Shown here: one piece after another, positions 1-8,214 of the stretch
Position numbering within the stretch: the stretch's first letter is position 1
How the letters are laid out: each line of letters starts with the position of its first letter
Assembly: GCF_023715145.1 (NCBI RefSeq)
Contig: NZ_JAMBNP010000004.1
Coordinates: 496,001-560,000 of the forward strand
Length of the DNA: 64,000 nucleotides
Source of the DNA: Paenibacillus glycanilyticus
GTDB taxonomy: Bacteria > Bacillota > Bacilli > Paenibacillales > Paenibacillaceae
Direction: 5' to 3'
Made by a program: the position numbers and the translations under genes
The notes under the pieces: model-generated
The model's input: the letters and a program-made list of their open reading frames with translations, nothing else
The model's database searches: none
What the model was told of the DNA's origin: nothing

Positions 1-610
1 TGGTTACAATCTCTTCGGCGAAACGGCCATTCTGCTGTGCAGCTACCGCACGGATATGGCTTCGCAGCGCCCATTCATCCTGTTCTTTGCGGCCAATCTT
101 GAATTCATCCGCCACCCGGTTGCCAAGCGAGCCCATCGGTACCTGATGGAAGGCGCAGAATAAACCGTCATTATTCATCAAATCAACAATTGCCGCATTT
201 CCCATTCTTGCTCCCCATCTGGCCGATGGGACCGCATATGGCGCGCGGCTCATGCTTTCCATGCCGCCCGCAACCAGAATATGAGCATCTCCGGAGCGGA
301 TCATTTGATCTGCCGCCGTTATGGCTCGTAGGCCGGATGCACAAACCTTGTTTATCGTCTCCGATGGAACATCCCAGCTCAGACCAGCCAGTCTAGCAGC
401 CTGCCGGGATGGAATTTGACCCGCGCCTGCCTGAAGCACCATCCCCATAATGACGCCTTCGACCTGATCGGCATTGATGCCGGATCTCTGCAGCGCTCCT
501 TCAATCACCGAAGCGCCAAGCTGAACCGCGGGAACAGCTTTGAACTGGCCGCCAAATTTACCAAAGGCCGTTCTAGCCCCCGCTACAATGACAGACTGTC
601 GTGTAGACAT
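1..610 (-). CDS. Acetyl-CoA acetyltransferase (thiolase), C-terminus outside window
   Basis: Thiolase-family enzyme that condenses or cleaves acyl-CoA in the cytoplasm. Translating the minus strand from the ATG at 608-610 gives an open frame to the window edge, about 203 residues, so only the N-terminal half is present. The N-terminus reads [20 protein letters not shown], typical of thiolases, and the nucleophilic cysteine is at residue 90 in [10 protein letters not shown]. The later GGMESMS motif also fits. An AGGAGG site precedes the start. It lies 14 bp downstream of the acyl-CoA dehydrogenase gene, so the two are probably co-transcribed in a fatty-acid or branched-chain degradation operon. 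Direction (biosynthetic or degradative thiolase) cannot be decided from half a protein. Confidence 0.93.
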   Translation of the reverse strand, partial: MSTRQSVIVAGARTAFGKFGGQFKAVPAVQLGASVIEGALQRSGINADQVEGVIMGMVLQAGAGQIPSRQAARLAGLSWDVPSETINKVCASGLRAITAADQMIRSGDAHILVAGGMESMSRAPYAVPSARWGARMGNAAIVDLMNNDGLFCAFHQVPMGSLGNRVADEFKIGRKEQDEWALRSHIRAVAAQQNGRFAEEIVT

Positions 611-624
611 GCCGTCAGCTCCTC

Positions 625-1743
625 CTATTCCGCCTCCAGGCTGGCCAATATCGCCGAATACGAATTTTCCCCGCCTGCTTCTAGACTTTTGGCATCCCGC
701 AAATACCTCTCAACGCGATACTCGCGCATATAGCCGTAACCTCCGAAAATCTGCACGGCTTCAACTGCAATGGCTGCAGCATGCTTGATTGCAAAAAGCT
801 TTGCCATGGCAGCCTTCCCGCTGCCTTCCTTCCCTCTATCCCGTAACCAGGCTGCTTCATAGACAAGCCACCTTGATGCCTCCACATTCGCCGCCATATC
901 AGCCAGCTTGAATGCAATGCCCTGCTGGAGGCCAATCGGTTTGCCGAATTGGGTCCGTTCCTTTGCGTAAGCAAGCGCAGCCTCGAGAGCCCCTTGGGCA
1001 ATCCCCGTCGCTTGCGCTGCAAGGCCGATCTCCCTCATTTCATTAATGGCGTTAATGATATGCGAATCCGCCGCCAATTCAGATTGGCCATTACTTTCTT
1101 TAACCACATTAAATAATGAGCAGATGCCGGAATTAAATTGCAGATTTGCGGAAGGCACTCCTCTTAACCCTAACTTGTTAGCCGTTGGACCCATGCTGAT
1201 GCCGGAGGAGCCAGCATGGGCGGGAGCGACCCCAAGCGACAATCGGCCGTTCCGGTGTTTGACGAGAAGGATATAATCATCTGCCGTACCTGCCAGATCA
1301 ACGGACGAAATACAGCCGTTTAATTGATAGGAGCTCTGAGCCAATCTTTTAAGCCTTAATGGCTGATCGCAGACAGCGAGCGTGCCCATTCTCGCCCCTG
1401 TAGTTAATGGCGTTAACTTTTCCTCGCGCAGCTCATGCTGACCATATTGGCTGACCACCCATGATGCCATCGTATGCGCATGAAGAACGGCAGCGGTTGA
1501 GGCACAGACACGTGCCAGCTCCTCCAGGACGATGGCATACGCCAAGGCATCGCTTCCCGCGCCGCCCCATCGTTCGGCAATCGGAATTCCCGTCAACCCC
1601 ATCTCGGCCATGCTTTTGAACAAATCTCGATCAACCCGTTCGAACTCATCCCGATCGGCCGCTCCCCGGGCTACTTCAGCATCTGCAAAATCCCTCACTG
1701 CCGAACGGGTCAGCTCGTATTCCTCGTCCAGCTGAAACCGCAT
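625..1743 (-). CDS. Acyl-CoA dehydrogenase family protein
   Basis: FAD-dependent acyl-CoA dehydrogenase fold, 372 residues, the usual length. The start is set at 1743 ([10 protein letters not shown]) because a run of GGGGGAGGGGGAG sits just upstream; an in-frame start ten codons earlier lacks this. Family features are the N-terminal helical domain, a middle beta domain, and a C-terminal [13 protein letters not shown] segment with [11 protein letters not shown] and RYLRDAK. Oddly, the stretch after RDAK reads [13 protein letters not shown] where most short- and medium-chain members have an IYEGT motif containing the catalytic Glu, and the C-terminus is slightly short. The substrate is unknown. 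Pairing with the thiolase just downstream suggests acyl-CoA breakdown. Confidence 0.9.
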   Translation of the reverse strand: MRFQLDEEYELTRSAVRDFADAEVARGAADRDEFERVDRDLFKSMAEMGLTGIPIAERWGGAGSDALAYAIVLEELARVCASTAAVLHAHTMASWVVSQYGQHELREEKLTPLTTGARMGTLAVCDQPLRLKRLAQSSYQLNGCISSVDLAGTADDYILLVKHRNGRLSLGVAPAHAGSSGISMGPTANKLGLRGVPSANLQFNSGICSLFNVVKESNGQSELAADSHIINAINEMREIGLAAQATGIAQGALEAALAYAKERTQFGKPIGLQQGIAFKLADMAANVEASRWLVYEAAWLRDRGKEGSGKAAMAKLFAIKHAAAIAVEAVQIFGGYGYMREYRVERYLRDAKSLEAGGENSYSAILASLEAE

Positions 1744-1840
1744 CTCCCCCTCCCCCTTTCTGCAAAAGGACAAACTTTCGACGGATTCCGAGCCTACTTC
1801 AATATATGAGGGGGCCTTCCGTTAACATGCCGCACATAAC

Positions 1841-1868
1841 AAAAAACCGCAGCTCCATAGAGCTGCGG
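1841..1868 (-). terminator. Terminator after the MerR gene
   Basis: A 9-bp perfect stem (1847-1855 with 1860-1868, CCGCAGCTC/GAGCTGCGG) with a 4-base loop. On the minus strand it is followed by six T (1841-1846). It ends transcription of the MerR-family gene. Confidence 0.85.
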
Positions 1869-1931
1869 TGCACATATGCGGTGATCTCCGCATTATGACC
1901 GTTGCCCGTAGGGCTGCGGAGAAATAATAGG

Positions 1932-2699
1932 TTACGGCTGCTTCACTCCGGCATAAATATGAATGGCATCTCTCAGAAAAGCTGCCGTTCCAGGCCGATC
2001 GGTATCGTAATAAGCGGTGAAGCGCTCGTCATCGACATACATTTGGGCAAGCCCGGCATGGGCTTCCTTCGAATATTCTTTCCAATAATAGCACAGCCAG
2101 CGTTTATGAAGATCGGCTGTTTTTTGCGCCAGCTCGCCCGCAGGATCCCCTGTTACAAAGGCTTCGGCTAAGGTGGTCTTGATTTCCTCGGACAGCTGAG
2201 TCACTTCTTCAAACTGCTCCTGCGTCATGTTGCTCAGCTTGGCGTTGGACGCATTCACCGTATCATCGCCGTATTTCTCCCGGATTTCCTTGCCGTATTT
2301 CTTCTCATTCTCATCAATCAGCTTCTGCTTGAAGCCTTCAAACTTCTGTTTATCGGACATTTTTATTTTCCCTCCCGCATGTTCAATGGACTGCTCGACA
2401 TTCCGGATGAGGACATCCAGCTGCCGCCTACGGTCGAGAAGCTGCTCGTGGTGCTCCTTCAGGGCGTTGGTCTTGTCAAAGGAAGGATCGGTAACGATCT
2501 GCTTGATTTGTTCAAGACCTATTCCAAGCTCGCGGAAAAATAATATCTGCTGCAGCAGATCAACCTCCGCTTCGCCATAAATCCGGTATCCGGATGAACT
2601 GACTCTTGCCGGCTTCAATAGTCCGAGTTCATCGTAATACCGCAGCGTTCTTGTGCTGACACCGGCGAGCTGTCCCAGCTTCTGTACGGTATATTCCAT
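1932..2699 (-). CDS. MerR-family transcriptional regulator, TipA-like
   Basis: DNA-binding activator of about 255 residues. Start at 2699 (MEYTVQKLGQ) because AGGTGAG lies just upstream; the open frame extends further 5' but that part crosses the promoter. Residues 1-70 form a MerR winged helix (TVQKLGQLAGVSTRTLRYYD, then SGYRIYGEAEVDLLQQI), followed by a dimerisation helix. The C-terminal half (from about residue 105: KFEGFKQKLIDENEKKYG onward) resembles the TipAS ligand-binding domain, which in Streptomyces binds thiopeptides. The gene is monocistronic with its own terminator. Its promoter has the long spacer typical of MerR-controlled promoters, so autoregulation is likely. The ligand is unknown. 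Confidence 0.9.
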   Translation of the reverse strand: MEYTVQKLGQLAGVSTRTLRYYDELGLLKPARVSSSGYRIYGEAEVDLLQQILFFRELGIGLEQIKQIVTDPSFDKTNALKEHHEQLLDRRRQLDVLIRNVEQSIEHAGGKIKMSDKQKFEGFKQKLIDENEKKYGKEIREKYGDDTVNASNAKLSNMTQEQFEEVTQLSEEIKTTLAEAFVTGDPAGELAQKTADLHKRWLCYYWKEYSKEAHAGLAQMYVDDERFTAYYDTDRPGTAAFLRDAIHIYAGVKQP

Positions 2700-2721
2700 C
2701 TGCTCACCTCCCGACAACCTC

Positions 2722-2752
2722 ACTTTACACCTTGACGCAACGTCAAAGTCAA
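2722..2752 (-). promoter_or_regulatory. MerR-type promoter with 19-bp spacer and inverted repeat
   Basis: On the minus strand: -35 TTGACT (2747-2752), a 19-bp spacer, and -10 TAAAGT (2722-2727). The spacer contains TTGACG-TTG-CGTCAA, an inverted repeat. A spacer longer than 17 bp with a centred dyad is the classic architecture of promoters activated by MerR proteins through DNA distortion. It lies just upstream of the MerR gene. Confidence 0.7.
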
Positions 2753-2842
2753 CGGCATTTATCAGCTTTTTCTTAAGTTGATGATACCATGCATGAATTG
2801 ATTCCCGTCCGCTCAATCTAGTAGGGTTGGAGGTGAGAAATC

Positions 2843-2980
2843 ATGACTGGACGCAACAATAAGCCGGATAATGACGGGCCTGCAGCTAGTCCATCGCGCC
2901 TTGATCAATTTGGCGATAAGCTGGCGGATAACTCAGGATCGGTTCCTAAGAAGAACAGCAACAAAAACAACTGCAAATGA
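2843..2980 (+). CDS. Small hydrophilic protein, 45 residues
   Basis: Not recognised. ATG at 2843 follows GGAGGTGAG at good spacing. The product begins MTGRNNKPDNDG and ends KKNSNKNNCK. It is rich in Asn, Lys, Asp and Ser, has no hydrophobic segment, and is probably unfolded in isolation. It is followed 11 bp later by a strong hairpin terminator, supporting a real single-gene unit. Small basic Asn-rich proteins of this type are common in Paenibacillus and are sometimes spore-associated, but no family is claimed here. Confidence 0.6.
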   Translation: MTGRNNKPDNDGPAASPSRLDQFGDKLADNSGSVPKKNSNKNNCK

Positions 2981-2991
2981 CGAAACGAAGG

Positions 2992-3020
2992 AAGGGCTGC
3001 CTCATACGGCAGCCCTTTTC
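2992..3020. terminator. Bidirectional terminator
   Basis: A 10-bp stem AAGGGCTGCC/GGCAGCCCTT (2992-3001 with 3008-3017), 6-base loop, then a short T-run. It lies between the convergent 45-residue gene and the ABC-2 exporter operon and can serve both. Confidence 0.75.
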
Positions 3021-3025
3021 AACGT

Positions 3026-4027
3026 TCAAGCTTTCCCTGCGGCTGTCTCAACAGCCGAATCATTCATATACAGCTCTTTCATAATCGATTCGATAGGAAT
3101 CGCGTCAATCGCCATATCGACGATACCGTAGACTTCATTGAATTCCCGAATAAATCTTTTTAAAGGCAACAGAGTCGTGTCAATCTCCAGCGCGATTTCG
3201 AGCGGACCCATCCGTTCAGTGATCGTAATGCCCTGAACGCGAATATCAGGCACCACGGCTTCCGTAGTCAATCGAACGGACTTCTTGTCTCCCAGCCGGC
3301 TTCTCAAGACGCCAAGCGAATCATCCACCACAATTTCGCCGTGATTGATCACAATAACTCTTTCCGCCAGCATCTCTACATCCTCCAGATCATGCGTAGT
3401 CAGAATGAAGGTGACGCCCTGGCTGTTCATGCTCCGGATAAAATGACGGATGTTCTCCTTCGCGATCATATCCAGTCCAATCGTTGGTTCATCTAAGAAT
3501 ACAATCTCCGGGCGATGCAGCATCGCCATTATGAATTCGCATTTCATCCGTTCGCCAAGCGAGAGCTGACGCGTCGGCTTCCGGATAATGCTTCCAACGT
3601 TCAGCAGCTCGGTGAGCTCATCCAGCGTCGACTTATATTGCTGTTCCGGCACCCCGTAGATGGCTTTGTTCATATAAAAGGCATCCACCGGCGGAATATC
3701 CCAGAGCAGCTGCGATTTCTGGCCAAATACAGCCCCAATCCTGCCGACATATTGCCGCCTTTGCTTCCAGGGAATAAGCCCGAGTGCCTTCACTTCACCG
3801 GCGGTAGGATGAAGAACACCCGTCAGTATTTTTAGCGTGGTCGACTTGCCTGCTCCGTTAGGACCAAGAAAAGCAAGCATCTCGCCTTGCGGCACCGTAA
3901 AAGACAAGTCGTGAACAGCCTTGATTTCCTTCATCGGCCGTTTGATCAAGTTGCGTGTCACTTCCCGAAAGGTGTGGCCGCGTTCATGGGTCATATAGGT
4001 TTTTGTCAAATTGCGAACTTCAATCAT
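3026..4027 (-). CDS. ABC-2 type exporter, ATP-binding subunit
   Basis: Cytoplasmic ATPase of an ABC-2 (DUF990-type) exporter. Walker A GPNGAGKST is near residues 55-63, the signature LSLGERMK near 155, and Walker B VFLDEPTIGLD near 180; the switch histidine is in LTTHD. A C-terminal extension of about 100 residues follows the ATPase core, as in the COG4586 group. Start at 4027 (MIEVRN) is preferred: the upstream GGGAGG abuts an ATG at 4039 too closely but is 12 bases from 4027. It is the last gene of the operon after two permeases. The substrate is unknown; related systems export drugs or lipids. Confidence 0.88.
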   Translation of the reverse strand: MIEVRNLTKTYMTHERGHTFREVTRNLIKRPMKEIKAVHDLSFTVPQGEMLAFLGPNGAGKSTTLKILTGVLHPTAGEVKALGLIPWKQRRQYVGRIGAVFGQKSQLLWDIPPVDAFYMNKAIYGVPEQQYKSTLDELTELLNVGSIIRKPTRQLSLGERMKCEFIMAMLHRPEIVFLDEPTIGLDMIAKENIRHFIRSMNSQGVTFILTTHDLEDVEMLAERVIVINHGEIVVDDSLGVLRSRLGDKKSVRLTTEAVVPDIRVQGITITERMGPLEIALEIDTTLLPLKRFIREFNEVYGIVDMAIDAIPIESIMKELYMNDSAVETAAGKA

Positions 4028-4061
4028 ATCGTCTTGCATCCTCCCTATCCGTCGTTAACCA

Positions 4062-4838
4062 TTATCCGCCTGCGCTTGTATACCCTCGAAGCATGCGGTT
4101 CCAGTACCCCATTCCGAGCAGCAGGAAGCCTGCAGCGGGCAGCAATGCCCACAGACCTGTCCAGCCGCTTCTGCCAAGCAGCGCTTCCGCAGGAACAAAG
4201 GCAATGAGTCCTATAGGCAGGATGTAGGTTAAGATATTTTGCAGCGACTTCGAGAAGATCGTGCCCGGATACATGCCAAAGCTTGTAAAGGCATCGAAGA
4301 TATCAAAGACGCGGCTGCTGCCAACCCAGCGGAACAACATGCCGGAGAGGAACAGAGACACCGCGCACAGCATGGTTACCGATGCCAGGAAGAGCAAGCC
4401 GAATTGAAGCCATGCTTCCCCACCCGGCATCGCCATCCCGCTTAACGCGTAGACGAATAGAACCGCGCCGCTGAACAGCCGCCCGAAATCATCGGGATCA
4501 AAGCCGGTAATCATCGCCATCAGCATGACAGGCCGCGGCCGGAGCAGCAGCAAGTCGAAGGTGCCTTCACGGACATGGCCAAGCGTCGTGCCTACCATCC
4601 CGAAGAAGAACGGAAACGCAATCCCCTTCGACAAGGCAAATACCGCTTGGATAAGCAGCGCCTCATGGATGGTCCATCCGGGGAACGACGCACCGGACTT
4701 ATACACGAGCAAGGTGACCAGCGGAACAACAAGATCACCAATAACGAGCATGACAACGCTGATGATGAAATGACTGCGATAGGCCAATTGCTCCGCAAAT
4801 TTCGTTCTTATTACAGCCCCGAGCAAGCTCTCCTTCAT
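4062..4838 (-). CDS. ABC-2 type exporter, permease subunit 1 (DUF990-like)
   Basis: Integral membrane permease of 258 residues with about six hydrophobic segments (for example HFIISVVMLVIGDLVVPLV and LLPAAGFLLLGMGYW). The start is MKESLLGAVI at 4838, not the longer frame reaching 5213, because that extension overlaps the preceding permease in another frame. The ATG overlaps the TGA of the upstream permease gene (ATGA, 4835-4838), so translation is coupled and the two permeases are probably made in equal amount. It pairs with the ATPase encoded 34 bp downstream. Confidence 0.88.
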   Translation of the reverse strand: MKESLLGAVIRTKFAEQLAYRSHFIISVVMLVIGDLVVPLVTLLVYKSGASFPGWTIHEALLIQAVFALSKGIAFPFFFGMVGTTLGHVREGTFDLLLLRPRPVMLMAMITGFDPDDFGRLFSGAVLFVYALSGMAMPGGEAWLQFGLLFLASVTMLCAVSLFLSGMLFRWVGSSRVFDIFDAFTSFGMYPGTIFSKSLQNILTYILPIGLIAFVPAEALLGRSGWTGLWALLPAAGFLLLGMGYWNRMLRGYTSAGG

Positions 4839-5644
4839 ACGCCCACCCCCGTGAATCTTCTCATTGCTGCGTTGTACAGGAGAGTCATCGCGAGAGCGGT
4901 TGCGGCAACAGCGACAGCTTGAAGTCCTACTGCTTGCGCAAGGGACAGACGAATACCGGCAAGCTCGTATTCTCCTCCATATACCCTGGCAGGAAGATAG
5001 GTAATAAACTGGAAGGGCAGGAAGAACAGAATCTTCTGCAGAACCTCCGGGAAAAAGGACAGCGGAATGAATACCCCCGCGCAAATATCCTTCAGCAACA
5101 GGAAGACCCGGCGGATCCCTTCTGCCCTGACGAGCCAGAAGGCCGTCAGCCCGACGCAATAATTGACCATAAAGTTCATCAGGAAGCTGAACATAATCGA
5201 AAGAAGCGCCCATCCTGGTGCCGCAGGCTGCAGATTCACGCCAAAGACAAAGATGAACAGCAAGAGCACCGGCAGCACTTCAACCCATATGGCCAGCGAG
5301 CGATGACCGATCTTCTGAGCGAGCGCAAACAGCCAATGCGGCAGCGGCCTCAGGGCGAAGGTGACGAACTTCCCGCTTCGCACGAGCATCTGCAGGTTCC
5401 AATCCGCGAAATCAAACGAAATATAATGAATGAGGCTCGCCACGCCGTAATAGGTAAGCATTTGTTGATACGTCAATCCGTTTATCGTATCATGCCCCTG
5501 ATAGACGGCCTTCCAAATAAAGACCTGTACGAGGAACATTACCGGACCAACCAGGAGCGAAGCCGCCATATGCGACCGGAACGCCGCCCACTCCTTATAG
5601 GTAGCGAATCCGATCGCGGAAATGACGGCGGTCAGCCGCTTCAC
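4835..5644 (-). CDS. ABC-2 type exporter, permease subunit 2 (DUF990-like)
   Basis: Membrane permease of 269 residues with about six transmembrane segments (ASLLVGPVMFLVQVFIW, SIMFSFLMNFMVNYCVGL and AVGLQAVAVAATALAMTLL among them). The start is a GTG at 5642-5644 that overlaps the TGA of the preceding hydrolase gene as GTGA, with no good Shine-Dalgarno of its own; initiation probably depends on translation of the hydrolase. An internal Met at residue 26 is the alternative start. The coupling ties exporter synthesis to hydrolase synthesis. The substrate is unknown. Confidence 0.85.
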   Translation of the reverse strand: MKRLTAVISAIGFATYKEWAAFRSHMAASLLVGPVMFLVQVFIWKAVYQGHDTINGLTYQQMLTYYGVASLIHYISFDFADWNLQMLVRSGKFVTFALRPLPHWLFALAQKIGHRSLAIWVEVLPVLLLFIFVFGVNLQPAAPGWALLSIMFSFLMNFMVNYCVGLTAFWLVRAEGIRRVFLLLKDICAGVFIPLSFFPEVLQKILFFLPFQFITYLPARVYGGEYELAGIRLSLAQAVGLQAVAVAATALAMTLLYNAAMRRFTGVGV

Positions 5645-6828
5645 AGCCAGCCGGAGCCGATAATGTTCTGCGTACCGTTAATCGACTCCGGACACCAATC
5701 CGTATTAGAAGGAACAAAGAAGACCGCGACGGATTGATGCTGCGGGTCCACAAGCAGCTTGCAGCGTCCCGCTCCTTCATGTCCATAGGAGCCAACCGGC
5801 AGCCAATCATCGTGACCGGTCAGATTCGCGCCTAGTCCATAGGTGAAATTCTTGATTCGCCCGCCCCAGCAAAAGCCTTCAATCCCGCTGTTCAAGACAT
5901 TCGTGCTCATCTTCTCGACCGACTTGCGAGATAAGATCTTAACCCCGTCAAGCGTGCCTTTGTTCAACAGCATCTGGCCGAAACGGTATAAATCCGCAAG
6001 CGTCGAACTCATGCCGCCGCCTGCTCTTGGAGGACCATAACTGCGGTCTTGCTGCTTGGTATCCCGATTCACCTCTTGCTCATTAATCCAGCATACCTCG
6101 TCATGCAGCTCCTGAGGTATAACGAAGAAAGTGCGGTTCATGCCTAGCGGCTGAACAATCTTCTCCATCACGTACTGTTCGAACGGAATTCCGCTCGCGC
6201 GCGTTACGATCTCGCCAAGCACGCAAAATCCGGCAGAGGAGTAGCTCCACTCCGCACCAGGTGCCGATAAAGGCTGTCCGGATAATAAAGCCCTGAGCCA
6301 CTGGCCGCGGCGCTGCTTCTCCAGCTCTTCCGGATCAGTTATGGCAAAGGGACCTTCCGTCTCCGGCTCGAAAGCAAACAGGACATCCCACCAGCCTCTT
6401 GGATAAGGTTCCTGGAAGTATCCGACATCGGCATGAAGTCCCGAAGTATGAGTGAGCAGATGCCAGATTTGAATTTTGTCGTACGTAGGGTTCTTGAATT
6501 CCTCGATCCACTCCGAGACCGACTGTCTTAGAAACAGCTTCCCCTGCTCCACCAGCTGGAAAATCGCCGTTGCGGTAAACAGCTTGGTCACCGACGCGAT
6601 TTTGCGGATCGTATCTTCCTTGTACGCCGAATCCGGATCATTATATTTGAGCTGTCCATATGCGCCTTTCGCGAAGACCTTGCCCTTCGCGGAGAGAAGA
6701 TACGCTGCGCTTTGAATCTGTTCCCGCTTAATCAGCTTCTTGAAATGCTCTTCCAACCGAAGCCGCGCATCCGGATCAAATCCGGTCTCCTGCGGCTGAA
6801 TTGCTGCATACACGCCCGATGTTGTCAT
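5641..6828 (-). CDS. Class C beta-lactamase-fold serine hydrolase (first paralogue)
   Basis: 395-residue penicillin-binding-protein-like hydrolase. The catalytic SxxK is S79-V-T-K82, a tyrosine motif Y196-S-S follows, and GHEGAG near residue 360 takes the KTG-like position (HxG, as in esterase-type members). There is no signal peptide or membrane segment, so the enzyme should be cytoplasmic, which argues against a secreted beta-lactamase and for an esterase or peptidase role. AGGAGG precedes the ATG. It lies 27 bp after its paralogue and overlaps the permease start by 4 bp. The substrate is unknown; genomic coupling suggests action on the molecule handled by the exporter. Confidence 0.85.
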   Translation of the reverse strand: MTTSGVYAAIQPQETGFDPDARLRLEEHFKKLIKREQIQSAAYLLSAKGKVFAKGAYGQLKYNDPDSAYKEDTIRKIASVTKLFTATAIFQLVEQGKLFLRQSVSEWIEEFKNPTYDKIQIWHLLTHTSGLHADVGYFQEPYPRGWWDVLFAFEPETEGPFAITDPEELEKQRRGQWLRALLSGQPLSAPGAEWSYSSAGFCVLGEIVTRASGIPFEQYVMEKIVQPLGMNRTFFVIPQELHDEVCWINEQEVNRDTKQQDRSYGPPRAGGGMSSTLADLYRFGQMLLNKGTLDGVKILSRKSVEKMSTNVLNSGIEGFCWGGRIKNFTYGLGANLTGHDDWLPVGSYGHEGAGRCKLLVDPQHQSVAVFFVPSNTDWCPESINGTQNIIGSGWL

Positions 6829-6855
6829 GGGCAGCCCTCCTGTACATGGGATTTA

Positions 6856-8010
6856 TTATTCCAAGCCCGACCATACAATGGCGCGCGGCGTTAAGACGGA
6901 TTCATTGGTGTATCCTTTATGGCTGGGAGCAAAAAATGCGAATACCAATTCTTCAACCGGGTCCACGTACAAGCCGCAATGACCATAGCCTTCATGCGAG
7001 AAGGTGCCTTGGCTAGCCAGGTCATAATGATCCACCGACCAGCCTAGACCGTATTTGAAATCGGTATGGAGATTCCCCCAGCCTCTGCTTGTTAGACCGT
7101 TCAAATGATTTGTCGTTTGCAGCTCGATGGATCGTTTAGACAAGACTCGCCTGCCGTTGCCGATACCGCCGTCCAGCATCATCTGACCAAACTTCCACAG
7201 ATCCTCGAGCGACGAGTATAGACCGTTGCCTGCCACGTTGGGCATTTCGGCTGTCCGCTCGCGCGGATTATATATCTGGTTTTTCTCCCAATCATTCGTA
7301 CAGCAGACCGAATCCCTCCGCTCCTCGGGCACGCTGAAAAAAGTGCTTGTTAAGCCAAGCGGAGCCAGTATCTCATCTTGTATGTACTGCTCATAGGACT
7401 TCCCGGATACCCTGGCGATAACCTCGCCTAAAATCGCGTACCCGCTGGAGCAATAAATCCACTCCTTGCCCGGCATGCGCTGCATAGGTCCGGACAGCAC
7501 TACCTGCAGCCAGTTGACATGCGGATAAGCCTTCCTTGCTTCTTTGGCCATCCATTCATACCAGGGCAGACCGTAAGGCTCCGTATAAAAGCCGGGATCC
7601 CCTTGAATGCCGGATGTATGGGTGAGCAGATGGAATATCGTAATGCCGCGATGCTTATCGTTATCAAGCTCGGGCAAGATCCGGCTGACGGATTCGGTCA
7701 GGAAAATTTGACCCCGGTCAATCAGCTGATGAATAGCCACGGCCGTAAAGACTTTCGTAATGGAGTAAATCTTGCGGATAGAATCCGGCAGCAGATCCGC
7801 GCTGTTCTCCTCGCTTCGGAGCTTGCCGAGGGACCGGTGGGCAAATACCTTTCCTCTTCTTGCAATAATGTAGCTTGCAGCTTGAATCGTACCGCTAGCA
7901 ATAATAGAAGAATAATGCTCGTCGAGCCGGCGAAGATTCTCTCTGTCGAAGCCGGCTTCCTCCGGACTTGCGCTCGTCCAGCCTTCATGAAGGTGAATCA
8001 TGTCTTGCAT
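6856..8010 (-). CDS. Class C beta-lactamase-fold serine hydrolase (second paralogue)
   Basis: 384-residue paralogue of the downstream gene, with SxxK at S83-I-T-K86, Y-C-S in WIYCSSGYAILGE, and FSHEGYGHCGLYVDP as the third motif. No signal peptide. The start is well supported by GGGAGGGG eight bases upstream. It is first in the operon hydrolase-hydrolase-permease-permease-ATPase. The two hydrolases are clearly related throughout (both carry IFxLVxxGxxFLxxSVS-like and LLTHTSG segments), which suggests tandem duplication followed by divergence. Function unknown beyond serine hydrolase chemistry. Confidence 0.85.
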   Translation of the reverse strand: MQDMIHLHEGWTSASPEEAGFDRENLRRLDEHYSSIIASGTIQAASYIIARRGKVFAHRSLGKLRSEENSADLLPDSIRKIYSITKVFTAVAIHQLIDRGQIFLTESVSRILPELDNDKHRGITIFHLLTHTSGIQGDPGFYTEPYGLPWYEWMAKEARKAYPHVNWLQVVLSGPMQRMPGKEWIYCSSGYAILGEVIARVSGKSYEQYIQDEILAPLGLTSTFFSVPEERRDSVCCTNDWEKNQIYNPRERTAEMPNVAGNGLYSSLEDLWKFGQMMLDGGIGNGRRVLSKRSIELQTTNHLNGLTSRGWGNLHTDFKYGLGWSVDHYDLASQGTFSHEGYGHCGLYVDPVEELVFAFFAPSHKGYTNESVLTPRAIVWSGLE

Positions 8011-8073
8011 GCGAACGACCCCTCCCTGTTTTGGAGAATGATGGAAAATGGAAACATATCCCTATTCTAAGGG

Positions 8074-8087
8074 TACGAATGTTCGTA
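8074..8087. promoter_or_regulatory. Palindrome upstream of the hydrolase-exporter operon
   Basis: TACGAA-TG-TTCGTA, two perfect 6-bp arms with a 2-base centre, 64 bp upstream of the first hydrolase start. A second, looser dyad (ATTTCG...CGAAAAT) lies at about 8098-8117. Either could be a repressor site. No matching regulator is adjacent, so this is an inference from symmetry and position. Confidence 0.35.
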
Positions 8088-8162
8088 TGTCTATGCATAT
8101 TTCGCTTATAACGAAAATATATTTTGCGATTTGTTCAAAACCTTGAACTTTTCTAGAGGCAT

Positions 8163-8202
8163 AAAAAAGGCGGAACATAAGCACAAACGTGCCTTGTCCC
8201 GC
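8163..8202 (-). terminator. Terminator after the ABC-F gene
   Basis: Imperfect long hairpin (GCGG...CCGC outer pairs, GCAC/GTGC inner pairs, loop GTTT) ending in six T on the minus strand (8163-8168). It separates the ABC-F gene from the hydrolase-exporter operon promoter. Confidence 0.65.
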
Positions 8203-8214
8203 ATGCTGCGTTCC

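Noticed and set aside
4919..5737. 272-codon open frame on the plus strand
   Set aside because: Antisense to the ABC-2 permease and hydrolase genes, with no ribosome binding site and a composition (Gln, Arg, His, Glu-rich) typical of antisense frames.
6856..8010. Secreted beta-lactamase giving drug resistance
   Set aside because: No signal peptide, and the third motif is HxG rather than KTG, which fits esterase-like relatives better.
8074..8087. TACGAA-TG-TTCGTA considered as a LexA box
   Set aside because: The half-sites are separated by two bases and do not form GAAC-N4-GTTC; kept only as a generic palindrome.
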